A stretch of DNA of 64,000 nucleotides from Chloroflexota bacterium (GCA_016219545.1 JACRMH010000062.1:62001-126000); one strand, 5' to 3'. Positions 26,182-35,115 are shown, counted from the stretch's first letter. Numbers and translations are program-made. The notes: generated by a model not told the origin, from the letters alone.

Positions 26182-26970
26182 TTATGCGATCAACTTGCCG
26201 ATCAGATACAAGGCGGGATAGAAGAAGATCCACACAAGGTCTACGAAGTGCCAATAGACTGCGGCGGCTTCCACGCCCCAATGCTTTTCAGCAGAGTAGA
26301 TATTTTTGCGCGCATTGTTCCAAACCACGAACAGGAAGATCAGCCCTGTCAACACATGGAAAGCGTGCATACCGGTCATGATGTAGAACACGCCGCCCAT
26401 TGGACCGTGAACAGTATCGCCAAAACTGGCCACCAAACCTTCATGTGCCGCAAGTCTCCATTCAACAAATACAACGCCGATCAAGAATCCAAGACCGAGC
26501 ACAAAGGTGACTACGACATTATTCAAGAAACCCTTGGTGTCGCCGTGCGCCATGGAAGTCTCGCCGCGATTCATGAAGAAGGATGAAAGAAGCAGGACGG
26601 CGGTCACAGCCAAACCGAGCATCTGGTTCAAAGGCGGACGGGTGAATCCAAGCAGATTGATCCGTGTCGCCATCAACCCGGCGAAAACGAATGTATCTGA
26701 AAGCAGGAAGAGCCACAGCCCAAGGCGATTGGTGCCGGTCTTGTAGGCATAGGAGTGAACATCATCATCGTCGCTGGTTTCATTCAATTTGTAAATGTGC
26801 ATGTAATAGTACATGACCAGCGCGGCTTTGATGACCGCCACGACAATTAAAATTGTCACCGCTTGAAACGTGACCGCAATGAAATATTCCAAAGCGGTGA
26901 GGACGGTCAGGTAAATGAAGATCAAAACGCCCTGACCAAGAGCCGAAGATTTATCTTGTGTATGTGTCAT
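26182..26970 (-). CDS. Cytochrome c oxidase subunit IV-III fusion
   Basis: 262 residues. The first 75 form two membrane helices of the short prokaryotic subunit IV (CyoD/CtaF) type, including LTALEYFIA and KAALVMYYYMHIY. A short acidic linker follows, then a five-helix subunit III starting at about residue 80, with FLLSDTFVFAG, MTGMHAFHVLTGL and YWHFVDLVWIFFYPALYL as clear subunit III marks. Subunit III stabilises the oxidase and its proton uptake. GGGGAGGACTCAA precedes the ATG. Separate genes are the more common arrangement. Confidence 0.92.
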   Translation of the reverse strand: MTHTQDKSSALGQGVLIFIYLTVLTALEYFIAVTFQAVTILIVVAVIKAALVMYYYMHIYKLNETSDDDDVHSYAYKTGTNRLGLWLFLLSDTFVFAGLMATRINLLGFTRPPLNQMLGLAVTAVLLLSSFFMNRGETSMAHGDTKGFLNNVVVTFVLGLGFLIGVVFVEWRLAAHEGLVASFGDTVHGPMGGVFYIMTGMHAFHVLTGLIFLFVVWNNARKNIYSAEKHWGVEAAAVYWHFVDLVWIFFYPALYLIGKLIA

Positions 26971-26984
26971 TTGAGTCCTCCCCT

Positions 26985-28883
26985 TTATTTATGTTTGGTG
27001 TTGCTTTTGGCGGGCTCGGCAAATTTAACATATTGCGAACCTTCCAAACCGTAGTCATACGGCTCACCGACCACTTCAAAGGGCTGGTCGTAATTATGCG
27101 TGGGCATGGGGGATGGCACCTGCCACTCGGGAGAGCGCGAGTTCCAAACATTGCCTTCAGCCTTTTCGCCGTTCTTGATGCTATGGAAGAAGTTGATGAC
27201 AAAGATCAGCACCGAGAGCCCAATGAGATAACCAACAATGGTCAACACAAGATGAGTGGAGTCAAAACCAAGGGCCGGGTCATAGTCCACAATGCGGCGG
27301 CGCATACCCAGCAAACCGACTTGCATCATGCCCAGGGTCAGAATGAAGAACGAGGGCGTCATCAGCCAGAAATGGACTTTACCCCAAAACTCGTTCATAC
27401 GGCGACCGGTCGCTTTGGGGAACCAATAATAAAGGGCGCCAAAGAACGGGAAGAGGAATCCGCCGAAGATGGTATCGTGGAAGTGACCCACGATGAAATA
27501 GGTGTCATGCAAATGAAGGTCAACGGAGACCGTGGCATTCGGGGGGCCTGTGAGACCACCTAACAGGAAGGAAACGAGTCCACCCAGCACGAAGAGCATG
27601 GGGGTGGGATAGGTCAACTTGCCCTTCCAGATCGTGGCAACCCAGGAGAAGAATTTCACACCGGTTGGGACGGCTACCAGCAAAGTGCTGTACATGAATG
27701 GCACACGCAGGTATTCGTTCATGCCCGAGGTAAACATGTGGTGCGCCCAAACGAGAAAGCCCACCAATGCGATACCCAGCGATGACATGGCCACCCAGCG
27801 ATAACCAAACAAAGGCTTGCGTGCAAACACCGGCAGCAGTTCCGAGATCACACCCAAGCCGGGCAAAACAAATACGTAGACAGCTGGATGTGAATAGAAC
27901 CAGAACAAGTGTTGGAAGAGAACAGGATTACCGCCCTTGGCAGGGTCGAAGAAGCCCATGCCGAAGAGACGCTGGAACATCACCAACTGGAAGGAGAGAC
28001 CGATCAACTGGGTGGCGGTTAATGCGATGATCGAAGTGGCAACGGAAGCCCAGACGAAGATCGGCATCCGCATCGCGACCATGCCCTTCGACCTCATGCG
28101 GACTACGGTCACGATCACATTCAACGCGCCGAGAATGGATGACCATCCGGCGGTGAATACACCGAGGAAGAACATCTGCACGCCAACGGGAGCGCGCGAA
28201 GAAAGCGGCGGATAACCAGTCCAGCCGGTGCCGAAGCCGCCGAAGATCAGGCTCATCACCAAAAGCACTGCCGCAGGGACAGCGATCCAGTAAGAGAATG
28301 CGTTCAAACGCGGGAAGGCCATATCCTGTGCACCGAGCAAAAGTGGAACCACATAGTTGATGATGCCGGCAATTCCCAGCAGGATGGATACGATCATCAC
28401 CATGCCATGTAACGACATGAGGGTATTGTAAAGTTCAGGACCATTCTGCCCGAACAATTGCATGTCAACTTTGAGGAATTGCAATTGTGATTGGGCAAGT
28501 TCGGTGCGGAAGATCAGGGCAAACAAACCGCCGAGACAGATCAGCAACAATGCAGTGACTGTATATTGAACGCCGATGACCTTATGGTCGAGGGAAACAT
28601 TCAGATATTTCTCCCAGCCCGAGAATTTTTCCTCATGGTGCTCAGGGGTGTCCACCCCGCGTGCCCACTTGAACCAATCTGTTACCGATCCGTTACCCGC
28701 AAGAAAAAAGAGGACTCCGAAAAATCCGCCAAGAACCCAGGCGGGTTCTGTGAAAAAGAATTTATCGGTGGCGCTTAAGCCCATCATCATACGAATGCCC
28801 GTGACAAGGCCCGCACCGACCAGGGTGCCGATCAATTGCCAGAACAATCCGCGAACAAGGGCAGTGGAAAAGAATTTCTTCAT
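26985..28883 (-). CDS. ctaD: Cytochrome c oxidase subunit I (A2 type)
   Basis: Catalytic subunit where O2 is reduced to water at the heme-CuB centre. Ligands visible: His in NTLMSLHGMVM (low-spin heme), SHPAVYVFVLPGLG with the CuB His and cross-linked Tyr, WAHHMF with two further CuB His, and FIVGHFHD with the heme His pair. The helix VI motif is YSHPAV and not GHPEV, so the D-channel glutamate is absent; this defines the A2 subfamily. At 632 residues it has extra N-terminal helices before the core, starting at about residue 95. Confidence 0.97.
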   Translation of the reverse strand: MKKFFSTALVRGLFWQLIGTLVGAGLVTGIRMMMGLSATDKFFFTEPAWVLGGFFGVLFFLAGNGSVTDWFKWARGVDTPEHHEEKFSGWEKYLNVSLDHKVIGVQYTVTALLLICLGGLFALIFRTELAQSQLQFLKVDMQLFGQNGPELYNTLMSLHGMVMIVSILLGIAGIINYVVPLLLGAQDMAFPRLNAFSYWIAVPAAVLLVMSLIFGGFGTGWTGYPPLSSRAPVGVQMFFLGVFTAGWSSILGALNVIVTVVRMRSKGMVAMRMPIFVWASVATSIIALTATQLIGLSFQLVMFQRLFGMGFFDPAKGGNPVLFQHLFWFYSHPAVYVFVLPGLGVISELLPVFARKPLFGYRWVAMSSLGIALVGFLVWAHHMFTSGMNEYLRVPFMYSTLLVAVPTGVKFFSWVATIWKGKLTYPTPMLFVLGGLVSFLLGGLTGPPNATVSVDLHLHDTYFIVGHFHDTIFGGFLFPFFGALYYWFPKATGRRMNEFWGKVHFWLMTPSFFILTLGMMQVGLLGMRRRIVDYDPALGFDSTHLVLTIVGYLIGLSVLIFVINFFHSIKNGEKAEGNVWNSRSPEWQVPSPMPTHNYDQPFEVVGEPYDYGLEGSQYVKFAEPAKSNTKHK

Positions 28884-28903
28884 CAGTTAATATCCTCCAC
28901 CAA

Positions 28904-29920
28904 TCATTTCAGTGTCTTTAAATACGCGATGATATTCGCGATGTCTGAATCAGATAATTTATCAAAGGCGGGCATGATGGGTGGGAAACCATCCACCATT
29001 TGCGCCTTTGGATTCAAAATGGAATCCCTGAGATAGGCATCGTCTGCGGTGACAGTTGAGCCGTCCGCTAAAAGTACGGCGGAACCATACAATTCAAACC
29101 AGGTGGGGCCGGCCATTTTCAGTCCATCGGTCGAGTGACAACCGATACAACCGTTCTGCACTATGAGCAATTTTCCCAATCCTTCAGGGGATTGGGAAGC
29201 CTCGAAGGCAGCCTTGGATTGTTGGTCAATCCAGGTTGTGTAATCCGCCTGCGCATCCACGATTACCAGACTTTCCATCGCGTAATGAGACATACCGCAC
29301 AACTCAGCACAACGGACCTTGTACGTGCCAACCAGTGTCGGGGTGATCCTGTATTCGGTCACACGACCCGGCACAACATCCTGCTTGACGCGAAATTCGG
29401 GAACCCAAAATGAATGGATCACATCCGTTGATTCCATCTGCAAGACAACCTGTTGATTCACCGGCAAATGCAATTCCTCGCTGATAATGCCGGTATTTGG
29501 ATATTCAAATGTCCATGTGAACTGTTGGGCTTTTACTTTGATCACAATGGCATTGGGGTCCACGCGCCGGGTTTGCCCAAGCGAGTAAGCGCCCATATAT
29601 GCCAAAATTAGTACAACGATCAGTGGAATCACTGTCCATGTAATTTCAAGTGTCGTATTCCCCTCGATGTGTTCCGCATCGGTCGTATCACCTTTTTTGC
29701 GCCGAAACACAACCATACTGTAGACCATCGGCACTATGATCAGCGAAAACAAAAAGGATATGGCCATGATCTCCCAATGCCATAACCAGTCAATTGACAC
29801 TGATTGCAGACTTGCTTCAATCGGGTGCATTTGAGTTGCCACCCCGGCAACAACCAGTCCAAAATATGTGAGAACGGCCATAACAACGACCAAAATTCCC
29901 ACGATCACAAAGTGTCGCAT
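28904..29920 (-). CDS. ctaC: Cytochrome c oxidase subunit II with fused cytochrome c
   Basis: 338 residues. Two membrane helices, then the CuA domain with CAELCGMSHYAM supplying the two Cys, His and Met ligands, then a C-terminal class I cytochrome c domain with CIGCH and a distal Met in PPIMPAF. This is the caa3 arrangement: the oxidase carries its own electron-entry heme. First gene of the operon, with GGAGGAGAGCGT before the ATG and a good promoter about 50 bases upstream. Confidence 0.95.
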   Translation of the reverse strand: MRHFVIVGILVVVMAVLTYFGLVVAGVATQMHPIEASLQSVSIDWLWHWEIMAISFLFSLIIVPMVYSMVVFRRKKGDTTDAEHIEGNTTLEITWTVIPLIVVLILAYMGAYSLGQTRRVDPNAIVIKVKAQQFTWTFEYPNTGIISEELHLPVNQQVVLQMESTDVIHSFWVPEFRVKQDVVPGRVTEYRITPTLVGTYKVRCAELCGMSHYAMESLVIVDAQADYTTWIDQQSKAAFEASQSPEGLGKLLIVQNGCIGCHSTDGLKMAGPTWFELYGSAVLLADGSTVTADDAYLRDSILNPKAQMVDGFPPIMPAFDKLSDSDIANIIAYLKTLK

Positions 29921-29974
29921 ACGCTCTCCTCCAAAAATTTCAACAGGGCAACCACCCCGAACTTCAAGCGTCTA

Positions 29975-30003
29975 AATTTACCAAATCTTAGTCAATTTGT
30001 CAC
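29975..30003 (-). promoter_or_regulatory. Promoter of the cytochrome oxidase operon
   Basis: Minus-strand GTGACA (30003-29998), 17-base spacer, TAAATT (29980-29975). Transcription would begin near 29968, giving a leader of about 48 bases to the ctaC ATG. Confidence 0.55.
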
Positions 30004-30126
30004 TATTTTTCATGGACATTGTTATGACTTTCTCAATGGACAGAAATCTGACTTACAAAACCCATTTCTCCTAGTATGGATATAATGCCGCTTCACACTT
30101 ACCGATAGTTGTTCCTGCCTAATAGG

Positions 30127-30163
30127 AAAATCAAAGCCGACGGTGTTTCCAACCACCATCGGC
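30127..30163 (-). terminator. Intrinsic terminator of the peroxiredoxin gene
   Basis: On the minus strand GCCGATGGTG pairs with CACCGTCGGC (one G-T pair, 8-base loop) and is followed by TTTGATTTT, 45 bases after the peroxiredoxin stop. Confidence 0.75.
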
Positions 30164-30208
30164 GTGTCATTAGAAAAGAATCCCACCTATTTTGCGAACC
30201 AATGACCT

Positions 30209-30673
30209 TTACACCAAACCTAAATCTGCAAGCAGTTCAGCGCTATGCTCGGCGGGACGTACATTATCAAAGACACGCTTGATATTTCCTTCAGCATCGA
30301 TCAGGAAAGTTGTGCGAAGCACGCCTACATACTCTTTCCCCATGAACTTCTTTGGTCCCCAGACACCATACAAGTCACAGACCTTGTGACCATCATCTAC
30401 AAGCAATGGAAATTGCAATTGAAATTTCTTCTTGAATTTTATATGTGACTCAACATCATCAGGGCTGACACCGAGAATGACCACTCCCGCTTTTTCATAG
30501 GCGGAATAATCATCGCGGAAATTGCAGGCTTCCTTAGTACAGCCAGGTGTATCATCTTTGGGGTAAAAATAAAGTACAACGTTCTTCCCGCGATAGTCAG
30601 ATAATTTTCGCAGGATATTGGCATCATCCAGCATTTCAAATTCAGGCGCAGGTATTCCAGATTGGATACTCAT
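30209..30673 (-). CDS. bcp: Thioredoxin-dependent peroxiredoxin (Bcp/PrxQ)
   Basis: Reduces hydroperoxides with electrons from thioredoxin. About 154 residues with YPKDDTPGCTKEACNF, giving peroxidatic Cys45 and resolving Cys50 in the Bcp CxxxxC pattern, then GVSPDDVESHIKF and the C-terminal VFDNVRPAEHSAELL. I start it at the ATG at 30673, six bases after AGGAGTG; the GTG at 30682 lies within the ribosome site. Single-gene unit with its own terminator, upstream of and on the same strand as the oxidase operon. Confidence 0.95.
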   Translation of the reverse strand: MSIQSGIPAPEFEMLDDANILRKLSDYRGKNVVLYFYPKDDTPGCTKEACNFRDDYSAYEKAGVVILGVSPDDVESHIKFKKKFQLQFPLLVDDGHKVCDLYGVWGPKKFMGKEYVGVLRTTFLIDAEGNIKRVFDNVRPAEHSAELLADLGLV

Positions 30674-30746
30674 AAAACACACTCCTAATAAAAGATGCCC
30701 GCCATTATAACGAAGAATGAAATCAAACGCAAAATTACGCGAAGAT

Positions 30747-30877
30747 GGGAGTGTCCAATTGCCTAGGCCTATTAAAAGATTTAGCCACTGAGATCACAAA
30801 GATCACTGAGAAAATCTCTGTGAACTCCGTGCGCTCTGTGGCAAGAGGTTTTCTTAGCCAATTTTTTAGACACTCTC
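30747..30877. mobile_element. Probable MITE (131 bp) with 8-bp target duplication
   Basis: The sequence is flanked by identical GCGAAGAT at 30739-30746 and 30878-30885. Its ends are GGGAGTGTC and GACACTCTC, inverted repeats with one mismatch. Inside is a second, imperfect inverted repeat from GCCACTGAG (30784) to CTCTGTGGC (30842). No coding capacity. The ends and 8-bp duplication resemble IS256/Mutator-type elements; that assignment is an inference. Confidence 0.65.
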
Positions 30878-30975
30878 GCGAAGATATTAGTCCTAATCAT
30901 ATAAATTAGCCATTAAACACCTTCGCGCTTTTGCGTCTTGTATTGAGTTTAGGTACGCTCAAAACCCGAAAAAAA

Positions 30976-31005
30976 TTTACAAATCCCAGTAATTGGCAGT
31001 ATAAT
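30976..31005 (+). promoter_or_regulatory. Promoter of tRNA-Leu and probably tig
   Basis: TTTACA (30976-30981), 18-base spacer, TATAAT (31000-31005). No other promoter or terminator is visible between the tRNA and tig. Confidence 0.65.
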
Positions 31006-31036
31006 TCCGCCCGCTTAATGCACCAAGCATCAAATT

Positions 31037-31118
31037 GGGGACGTGCTGGAATTGGCAGACAGGCATGACTTAGGATCATGTGTCGAAAGGCATGTGGGTT
31101 CGACTCCCACCGTCCTCA
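31037..31118 (+). tRNA. tRNA-Leu (anticodon TAG)
   Basis: Acceptor arms GGGGACG and CGTCCTC (one G-T pair), D-loop with GGAATTGGCAGAC, anticodon stem CATGA/TCATG with loop CTTAGGA (anticodon at 31071-31073), short class II variable arm, T-arm GTGGGTTCGACTCCCAC. 82 bases, CCA not encoded. Reads CUA and related leucine codons. Confidence 0.96.
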
Positions 31119-31133
31119 CTCAACTATTTTACA

Positions 31134-31164
31134 AGACCTTTAAGGTCTAAAGACCTTTAGGTCT
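31134..31164 (+). promoter_or_regulatory. Twin stem-loops in the tig leader
   Basis: Four half-sites alternate: AGACCT, AGGTCT, AGACCT, AGGTCT (31134-31139, 31143-31148, 31151-31156, 31159-31164). They can fold as two adjacent small hairpins or as one longer stem. The last half-site touches the GGAGG of tig. There is no T-run, so a role in translation control or RNA processing is more likely than termination. Confidence 0.5.
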
Positions 31165-31174
31165 GGAGGAAACT

Positions 31175-32581
31175 TTGAATATCGAAAAGCAATATCAGGA
31201 AGACCATTCCGTAAAACTGATCGTAGAAATTGATCAGGAAAAAATGAACACCTACAAGCGCCGCGCCGCGACGAAGATCTCTTCGAAGAGCAAGGTTCCC
31301 GGCTTCCGCCCGGGCAAGGCGCCCTATGACATTATCATCCGCCAATTTGGGGACCCCGCGGTCACCGAGCAGGCCATTGACCTGCTCATTGACGCCGAAT
31401 ATTCCAACATCCTGAAAGAAGCGGATGTGAATCCCGGCGCATCAGGCACGCTTGAATCCATTGACAGTATGGAACCGCCAAAGTTCACCTTCCGCATCCC
31501 ACTCGCCCCGCAAGTGGATCTCGGTGACTATCATTCAGTCCGCATGCCCTATGAGTGGACAGCGCCCGAACAAAAAGATGTTGACGCGGCCCTCGAAGAA
31601 CTTCGTCAAATGTATGCCGCCACCGAAAATGTTGACCGCGCCATTGAGGTCGGTGATTATGTTTCGGTAGACGTAAAGTCAGAGACAACAGAGCTTAACC
31701 GCTCAGGCTTCGCAACCTTTGTCCGCAAGGAAGACCGCGACACGGAATGGCCTTATAACGGCTTTGCAAAAGAATTGGTCGGATTGAAAGCCGGCGAAAG
31801 CAAAACCATCAGCCATGAATTCCCCGCAGAATGGGAAGTGGAAGAACTTAAAGGCAAGAGCGTCCAGATCGAAGCCACAGTCAAAACTGTGCGCGGTGTG
31901 ATCCTGCCTGATATTGACGATGAATTCGCCAAAAAGACAGGCGCAGGCGACACCGTGGATGCTCTCAAAGAAGCCGTGAAGACTGATGTGGAAAAGCGTT
32001 CACAGGATGCTTATGATGACAAGTATTTCGTTGAATTGATCGAGAAGATCAAAGAAGGCGCGACGATCAAGTTCCATGAACACAGCATAGAACATGAAGG
32101 TGAGCATGTCCTTTCAGAACTTGCCAACCGCCTGTCACAACAGGGCATGGATCTCGAAACCTATTTCAAGATGCGCGAAACCACCCGCGAAAAATTCATT
32201 GAAGAAGAAGTGAACCCGGTCGCCAAGAAACGACTCGAACGCAGTTTGATCCTTGATGAAATCGTTCTAAAAGAAAAAATCCAGCTTGATAATGAAGCGT
32301 TGGACGCAGAATACAATAACGCCATCAACGGTCTGGTCATGCAGGGAATGGATTTCTCCAAACTGCGCGGCGGTAAAAAAGGACAGAAGGAATTGACCCA
32401 GGCGATTGCGATGGAATCCGCGAGCCGCGTAATGACACGCAAAGCGCTCGATATGATCAAGTCCATTGCCATGGGTGAATACAAACCCGTTGAAGAGCCA
32501 GTTGCAGAATCCATGGAAGAGGCAAAAGAGGAATCTGCTCCAGCCGAAGCTGAGCAGGACGCCTTGCGACCCACAGAGTAG
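31175..32581 (+). CDS. tig: Trigger factor
   Basis: Ribosome-bound folding chaperone at the exit tunnel. The start is a TTG at 31175 preceded by GGAGGAAAC, the only good ribosome site here. 468 residues: ribosome-binding domain (1-120) with the signature GFRPGKAP, FKBP-type prolyl isomerase domain (about 155-240) with GDYVSVDV and YNGFAKELVGLKAGE, then the helical chaperone domain ending in an acidic Glu/Ala-rich tail. It follows tRNA-Leu by 56 bases and is probably read from the same promoter. clpP next door is its usual companion. Confidence 0.96.
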   Translation: MNIEKQYQEDHSVKLIVEIDQEKMNTYKRRAATKISSKSKVPGFRPGKAPYDIIIRQFGDPAVTEQAIDLLIDAEYSNILKEADVNPGASGTLESIDSMEPPKFTFRIPLAPQVDLGDYHSVRMPYEWTAPEQKDVDAALEELRQMYAATENVDRAIEVGDYVSVDVKSETTELNRSGFATFVRKEDRDTEWPYNGFAKELVGLKAGESKTISHEFPAEWEVEELKGKSVQIEATVKTVRGVILPDIDDEFAKKTGAGDTVDALKEAVKTDVEKRSQDAYDDKYFVELIEKIKEGATIKFHEHSIEHEGEHVLSELANRLSQQGMDLETYFKMRETTREKFIEEEVNPVAKKRLERSLILDEIVLKEKIQLDNEALDAEYNNAINGLVMQGMDFSKLRGGKKGQKELTQAIAMESASRVMTRKALDMIKSIAMGEYKPVEEPVAESMEEAKEESAPAEAEQDALRPTE

Positions 32582-32597
32582 AGTCTGTTTGTTGATG

Positions 32598-32631
32598 GCT
32601 GGCAGGTTGGGTCGCAGATCCGACCGCCAGC
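32598..32631 (+). terminator. Hairpin after tig (weak terminator)
   Basis: GCTGGC at 32598 pairs with GCCAGC ending at 32631, extended by GGT/ACC inside a one-base bulge. The T-rich stretch TATTTTATTTT begins about 15 bases later, so termination is possible but not typical. Confidence 0.35.
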
Positions 32632-32711
32632 GTCAATGAAAATACCTATTTTATTTTAATAAAAATCAAATACGCGCTGTGTAACATTGTCCCATCAAAA
32701 AGGAGACAAAT

Positions 32712-33323
32712 ATGATCCCAGATTTTAAAAATGTAGTTCCAATGGTTGTTGAAAATACAGGCCGTGGCGAACGCGCTTATGATATTTACTCGCTCCTGCT
32801 TAAAGAGAGAATTATTTTTCTCGGCACGCCGATCGACGACCAGGTTGCGAATGTGATCGTGGCGCAATTGTTATTCCTCAATCACGAAGACCCTGAAAAA
32901 GAGATCCGTATGTACATCAATTCGCCCGGCGGCGTGATCTACGCGGGACTCGCGATCTATGACACGATGCAGATCATTTCCAACCCGATCAGTACTGTGG
33001 CTGTCGGCGTGACCGCATCCTTCGGGACCGTTTTGCTGACTGCCGGTACGAAGGGCAGACGCTACTCCCTGCCGCATGCGACCATCCACATGCATCAACC
33101 TCTCGGCGGCGCGCAAGGTCAGGCAACCGACATTGCGATCCAGGCCAAGCAGATCATGCATTTGAAGGCCCTGCTGAATGGCGTCATGGCTAAACACACA
33201 GGTCAGCCTCTTGAAGTGATCGAGCGCGACCTTGACCGAGATTATTATCTCGATGCACAACAAGCCGTAGACTATGGTCTGGTTGACCAAGTGATCGAGA
33301 TGCCGGAAAAAGTAGTGAAGTAA
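32712..33323 (+). CDS. clpP: ATP-dependent Clp protease proteolytic subunit
   Basis: Serine peptidase forming the double heptamer ring that works with ClpX or ClpC. 203 residues with Ser103 in TASFG, His122 in PHATIHMHQP and Asp177 in DRDYYL. The N-terminal hydrophobic segment MIPDFKNVVPMVVE is the usual axial loop. AAAAGGAGACAAAT precedes the ATG. clpX is not in the window; a DUF1028 gene follows. Confidence 0.95.
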   Translation: MIPDFKNVVPMVVENTGRGERAYDIYSLLLKERIIFLGTPIDDQVANVIVAQLLFLNHEDPEKEIRMYINSPGGVIYAGLAIYDTMQIISNPISTVAVGVTASFGTVLLTAGTKGRRYSLPHATIHMHQPLGGAQGQATDIAIQAKQIMHLKALLNGVMAKHTGQPLEVIERDLDRDYYLDAQQAVDYGLVDQVIEMPEKVVK

Positions 33324-33352
33324 ATTCAGTAATCAGTTGACAGTTATCACTC

Positions 33353-33384
33353 AGACCCCGAGGATTATTATCTCTTCGGGGTCT
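33353..33384 (+). terminator. Hairpin after clpP
   Basis: AGACCCCGA and TCGGGGTCT enclose 14 bases, 30 bases after the clpP stop. Only TTCC follows, so termination may be partial. Confidence 0.5.
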
Positions 33385-33421
33385 TCCATGCGTTGAAATT
33401 AAGAACATACGGAGGCTTGCA

Positions 33422-34264
33422 ATGACATTCTCAATCGTAGCTTGTGACTTGAAAGAAAAGACATGGGGTGTGGCGGTTGCATCCAAATTCCCCGCAGTGG
33501 GCGCAGTGGTCCCATGGGCACGGGCCGAAGTTGGCGCAGTGGCAACCCAATCCTTCGCGAACACATCTTTTGGACCGAGCGGCTTGCAGATGATGGAACA
33601 AGGACTTTCAGCAAAGCAGGCATTAGCTGCCATGCTGAGACATGACCCGGATAAGGAACATCGCCAGGTTGGGATCGTGGACATGAAAGGCAATGCCGCC
33701 ACTTTTACCGGCTCCATTTGCTATAACTGGGCAGGCGGTGTGACAGGGAAAGGATATGCCATTCAAGGGAATATTTTGGCAAACTCAAAAGTTGTCCCGG
33801 CCATGGAGAAGAAATTCCTCGCCACCAAAGGTGATTTGCCGACGCGTTTATATGCGGCGCTATTAGCTGGTGACCGCGCCGGCGGCGACAGGCGCGGACG
33901 TCAATCTGCGGCTATTTATGTGGTCAAGCCACACGGCGGCTACGGCGGCTTCATTGACCGCTGGCTCGATTACCGCGTGGACGATCATGACGACCCCGTT
34001 CTGCGTTTGGGCGAGTTGCTCGAATTGCATCGTCTCTATTTTGATAAGAGCAACGAAGATGAACGGGTTGAAATTAAAGGAAAAACTCTTGAACAACTGA
34101 CAGCGATCTTGAAAGTACAGGGCTATTTGAAGAGAGGCATAACTTTTCAAGCCGCATTCAATGCCTTCATCGGAAATGAGAATTTTGAAGAGCGCGCAAA
34201 CGCCAATGCAGAGTGGATCGATAAGCCTGTATTGAAGTATTTGTTGAAGAAGTTCGGGAAGTGA
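33422..34264 (+). CDS. DUF1028 family protein (Ntn-hydrolase-like)
   Basis: 280 residues matching the DUF1028 family: start MTFSIVACD, then WGVAVASKFPAVGAVVPWA, ATQSFANTSFGP, GNAATFTGS and SAAIYVVKPHGGYGG. The family has a predicted N-terminal-nucleophile hydrolase fold; the Thr/Ser directly after Met is a candidate nucleophile. Substrate unknown. The last 80 residues form an added helical region. GGAGGCTTGCA precedes the ATG. Confidence 0.85.
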   Translation: MTFSIVACDLKEKTWGVAVASKFPAVGAVVPWARAEVGAVATQSFANTSFGPSGLQMMEQGLSAKQALAAMLRHDPDKEHRQVGIVDMKGNAATFTGSICYNWAGGVTGKGYAIQGNILANSKVVPAMEKKFLATKGDLPTRLYAALLAGDRAGGDRRGRQSAAIYVVKPHGGYGGFIDRWLDYRVDDHDDPVLRLGELLELHRLYFDKSNEDERVEIKGKTLEQLTAILKVQGYLKRGITFQAAFNAFIGNENFEERANANAEWIDKPVLKYLLKKFGK

Positions 34265-34329
34265 GTAACGAGTAAGAAGTAAAAAGCGAAAAGTAAATCA
34301 CAAATCCAAAATTGGAAATCGTAAATTAC

Positions 34330-35115
34330 ATGATCCCCTCAAACATCAAAGCACTCATCCTCGATATGGACGGCGTGGTCTGGAAAGGCGACACACCTAT
34401 TGGTGACCTCGCAGCCACGTTCAATCGCATCCGCGAGCGCGGATTGAAATTTGTGTTCGCAACCAACAATGGCACAATGACGCCGGAAGAATATCAACAA
34501 AAATTATACGAACTCGGAGTGGAAATCGAGGCCGGGCAAGTGGTCACTTCGGCATTGGGCATTGCATTTATACTGTCCCATAAATTCCAAAAAGGGACAA
34601 AAATCTTCGTGATCGGCGAAGACGGAATCCGCGTAGCTTTGAAAGAAAAGGGATTTGAAATCCTTCCGATTGAAAGAGCAAGCGAGGGACAAGTTTTCGT
34701 CATGGGCATTGACCGCACGATCAACTTTATGAAAGTTGCCGAAGCGACCTTGCTGGTGCGCGCCGGCGTCCCATTTTATGCAACCAATGCAGACATGACC
34801 TTCCCTACCCCGCGCGGAGAAATTCCGGGGAATGGTTCCTGGCTTTCCGCAATTACATCCGCTACAGGAGTGGAACCGATCGTGGCAGGCAAACCATTCC
34901 CTTATTTGATGGAGCTCTCACTGGAAAGACTGGGCACTAAAAAAGAAGAGACTCTCATCGTCGGCGACAGACTTGAAACAGATATTGCCGCAGGGCAGGC
35001 GGTAGGATGCCCGACCGCCCTGGTCTTGAGTGGGGTATCAACGAGAGCACAATCCGAGGCATGGAGTCCAAAAATAGATATTATCGCGGATAGTTTGGCA
35101 GATTTAGTCAAGTAA
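34330..35115 (+). CDS. HAD-IIA family sugar phosphatase (NagD-like)
   Basis: 261 residues with all HAD motifs: LDMDGVV (Asp12, Asp14), FATNNG as motif II, GKPFPYL with the motif III Lys, and IVGDRLETDIAAG as motif IV. The cap inserted between motifs II and III is of the C2a type, placing it with NagD/phosphoglycolate phosphatases. I choose the ATG at 34330; an upstream TTG at 34312 is in frame, but neither has a clear ribosome site. Confidence 0.9.
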   Translation: MIPSNIKALILDMDGVVWKGDTPIGDLAATFNRIRERGLKFVFATNNGTMTPEEYQQKLYELGVEIEAGQVVTSALGIAFILSHKFQKGTKIFVIGEDGIRVALKEKGFEILPIERASEGQVFVMGIDRTINFMKVAEATLLVRAGVPFYATNADMTFPTPRGEIPGNGSWLSAITSATGVEPIVAGKPFPYLMELSLERLGTKKEETLIVGDRLETDIAAGQAVGCPTALVLSGVSTRAQSEAWSPKIDIIADSLADLVK

